NCBI RefSeq assembly: GCF_003026215.1
Contig: NZ_PYOC01000002.1
Coordinates: 372,001 to 436,000 of the forward strand
Direction of reading: 5' to 3'
Origin: Photobacterium indicum
Lineage (GTDB): Bacteria > Pseudomonadota > Gammaproteobacteria > Enterobacterales > Vibrionaceae
DNA: 64,000 nucleotides
The translations under genes and the position numbers were made by a program. The notes beneath the pieces are model-generated. The model was not told the origin of the DNA. It did not search any database and was given only the letters and a program-made list of their open reading frames with translations. Shown piece after piece: positions 63,148-64,000 of this stretch (position 1 is the first letter of the stretch; every line of letters begins with the position of its first letter).

Positions 63148-63373
63148 TTAGTATTCATTTTGAGTGTAAAAGGGCTACTTTTCTTCGTTATAGATCAATA
63201 ATTATGTGAAATGTAAGTAAGTTTTAATGAAATACTTATAATTCCGGTTGCTCATATACAAGGGATTAAACGAGGAAACCATCATAAATAGAGTTCTAAA
63301 TCACAAATACAATTAAATCGTGATTTATATCACCTTTTCTAGGCTGAGCTATATAAGCCAAAGTACCTTTAGC

Positions 63374-63407
63374 AAAAAACGCCTGCAACAAAATTTGTTA
63401 CAGGCGT
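63374..63407 (-). terminator. Intrinsic terminator of the MATE gene
   Basis: ACGCCTGCAACAAA (63379-63392) pairs with TTTGTTACAGGCGT (63394-63407) with one mismatch. On the minus strand a run of six T residues follows, about 65 bases after the MATE gene stop. Confidence 0.8.
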
Positions 63408-63471
63408 CTAGGTAGATGCTATTCATTACGGTGGTGCAACGATGCTCGTTAGAAGTGCATTTCAGTAACCA

Positions 63472-64000
63472 TTATTGCGGTTTAGTTTCCTTGCTGAATG
63501 TTTCTTCTAGGGCATCTTCAGACGCCATATAAGTACGAGAAGAACAAAATGGCGTCATTGGTACACTTGGCTCTAGCACTTCCAATTCTTGTAGCTTACG
63601 CTCGTGATCGTGTCCCATTTTTTTTACTTGGCGAATAACTAAAAAATAGCCCAAAATACCAAAGACGACAGAGCCTACCGCCTGCCCTATTAGCACCCCA
63701 CCAGCACCAGCAATTTGACCGCCAAGAATGACAAATGGAATCGTGCCGATGGTTGCTTTACCCATATTCAATGCCGTTGACCATGTAGGACGATTCAAGT
63801 TATTGAAAGCGGCATTTGCCACAAACAATGCACCATTAAAAATAAAGGTAATTGCCACAAAAGAGCAAAAGATCATTACAATTTCGGCGGAATCGCCTTT
63901 TAGGCTAAACATACCTATGAGCAAATCTTGCCCTAGCCACAATATGATTGATACCAAAACACAATAGAGAGAAGTAAACAACATCGCGTCGCGTAACGTG
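63472..64000 (-). CDS. MATE-family multidrug efflux protein, C-terminal part
   Basis: The frame is open to the right edge and encodes the C-terminal 176 codons of a multidrug and toxin extrusion (MATE) transporter. It contains LRDAMLFTSLYCVLV, VANAAFNNLNRPTWSTALNM and IGQAVGSVVFGILGYFLV, which are the last helices of the family, and a hydrophilic tail of about 50 residues. MATE proteins export cations with Na+ or H+. The N-terminal half is outside the window. Confidence 0.85.
   Translation of the reverse strand, partial: TLRDAMLFTSLYCVLVSIILWLGQDLLIGMFSLKGDSAEIVMIFCSFVAITFIFNGALFVANAAFNNLNRPTWSTALNMGKATIGTIPFVILGGQIAGAGGVLIGQAVGSVVFGILGYFLVIRQVKKMGHDHERKLQELEVLEPSVPMTPFCSSRTYMASEDALEETFSKETKPQ

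Noticed and set aside
1..64000. CRISPR array, tRNA or rRNA genes
   Set aside because: No regularly spaced direct repeats and no recognisable tRNA or rRNA core sequences were seen on reading; a covariance-model search would be decisive.

Overview
The window looks like chromosomal DNA of a marine gammaproteobacterium of the Vibrionaceae, most likely Photobacterium or a close relative. This is judged from the protein sequences, the moderately AT-rich base composition, the mgsA-helD-yccS neighbourhood, a second EF-G gene outside the str operon, a TorS/TorT pair, and dispersed TATACCCAAGT-type palindromic repeats and small MITEs. Species assignment is inference. I saw no tRNA, rRNA, CRISPR array or complete insertion sequence.

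Layout. 1-7101: respiratory nitrite ammonification. nrfE (running off the left edge), nrfD, nrfC and nrfB point left and nrfA points right from a shared 620-base control region with FNR-like and NarP-like sites. A short NrfG/CcmI-like TPR gene lies beyond nrfA. 7263-9182: yiiM, then a decayed patch with fragments of selenium-dependent molybdenum hydroxylase maturation genes (yqeC-like and mocA-like, in opposite orientations) and a 263-bp MITE. 9222-14408: a chemoreceptor, a glutaredoxin and a complete AmmeMemoRadiSam set (radical-SAM AmrS divergent from AmrB-AmrA across a perfect 12-bp palindrome). 14676-24098: envelope and repair genes, including a lipoprotein, an AlkB-like dioxygenase, an orphan prpC, an EEP hydrolase with an EF-hand loop, a DEDDh exonuclease, a MobB-zinc ribbon-Nudix fusion and an LprI-MliC-META secreted protein. 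24180-32822: a LysR regulator with its divergent NTF2-like target, trhO, a second MITE, a triple-rhodanese YnjE homologue, ydhF with a divergent HTH regulator, an M15 peptidase, an S4 protein and a RIO kinase.

33296-49446: the second EF-G, a C69 peptidase, the TorS/TorT TMAO sensor pair, mgsA, a quinone-oxidoreductase-like protein, helD, yccS, a DUF302 protein and a LysE exporter. 49589-53940: a complete trehalose locus, treR-treB-treC, with two identical operator palindromes flanking the treBC promoter. 54444-55616: a stand-alone CARF plus PD-(D/E)XK nuclease of the Card1/Can2/VC1899 type with no CRISPR locus in view. 55807-59543: udp with tandem CRP sites 53 bp apart (CytR-type promoter) and zntA with a MerR-family promoter. 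59615-62863: an apparent operon of a DASS/SLC13 carboxylate transporter, a soluble cNMP-binding-domain histidine kinase and a single-domain response regulator. 63472-64000: the C-terminal end of a MATE transporter running off the right edge.

Most of the window is ordinary conserved chromosome. The parts I would look at first are the CARF nuclease outside a CRISPR locus, the transporter-kinase-receiver operon without a DNA-binding output, the MobB-Nudix fusion, the multi-domain lysozyme-inhibitor-like protein, the AmmeMemoRadiSam locus and its palindrome, and the inverted remnants of the selenium/molybdenum maturation genes.
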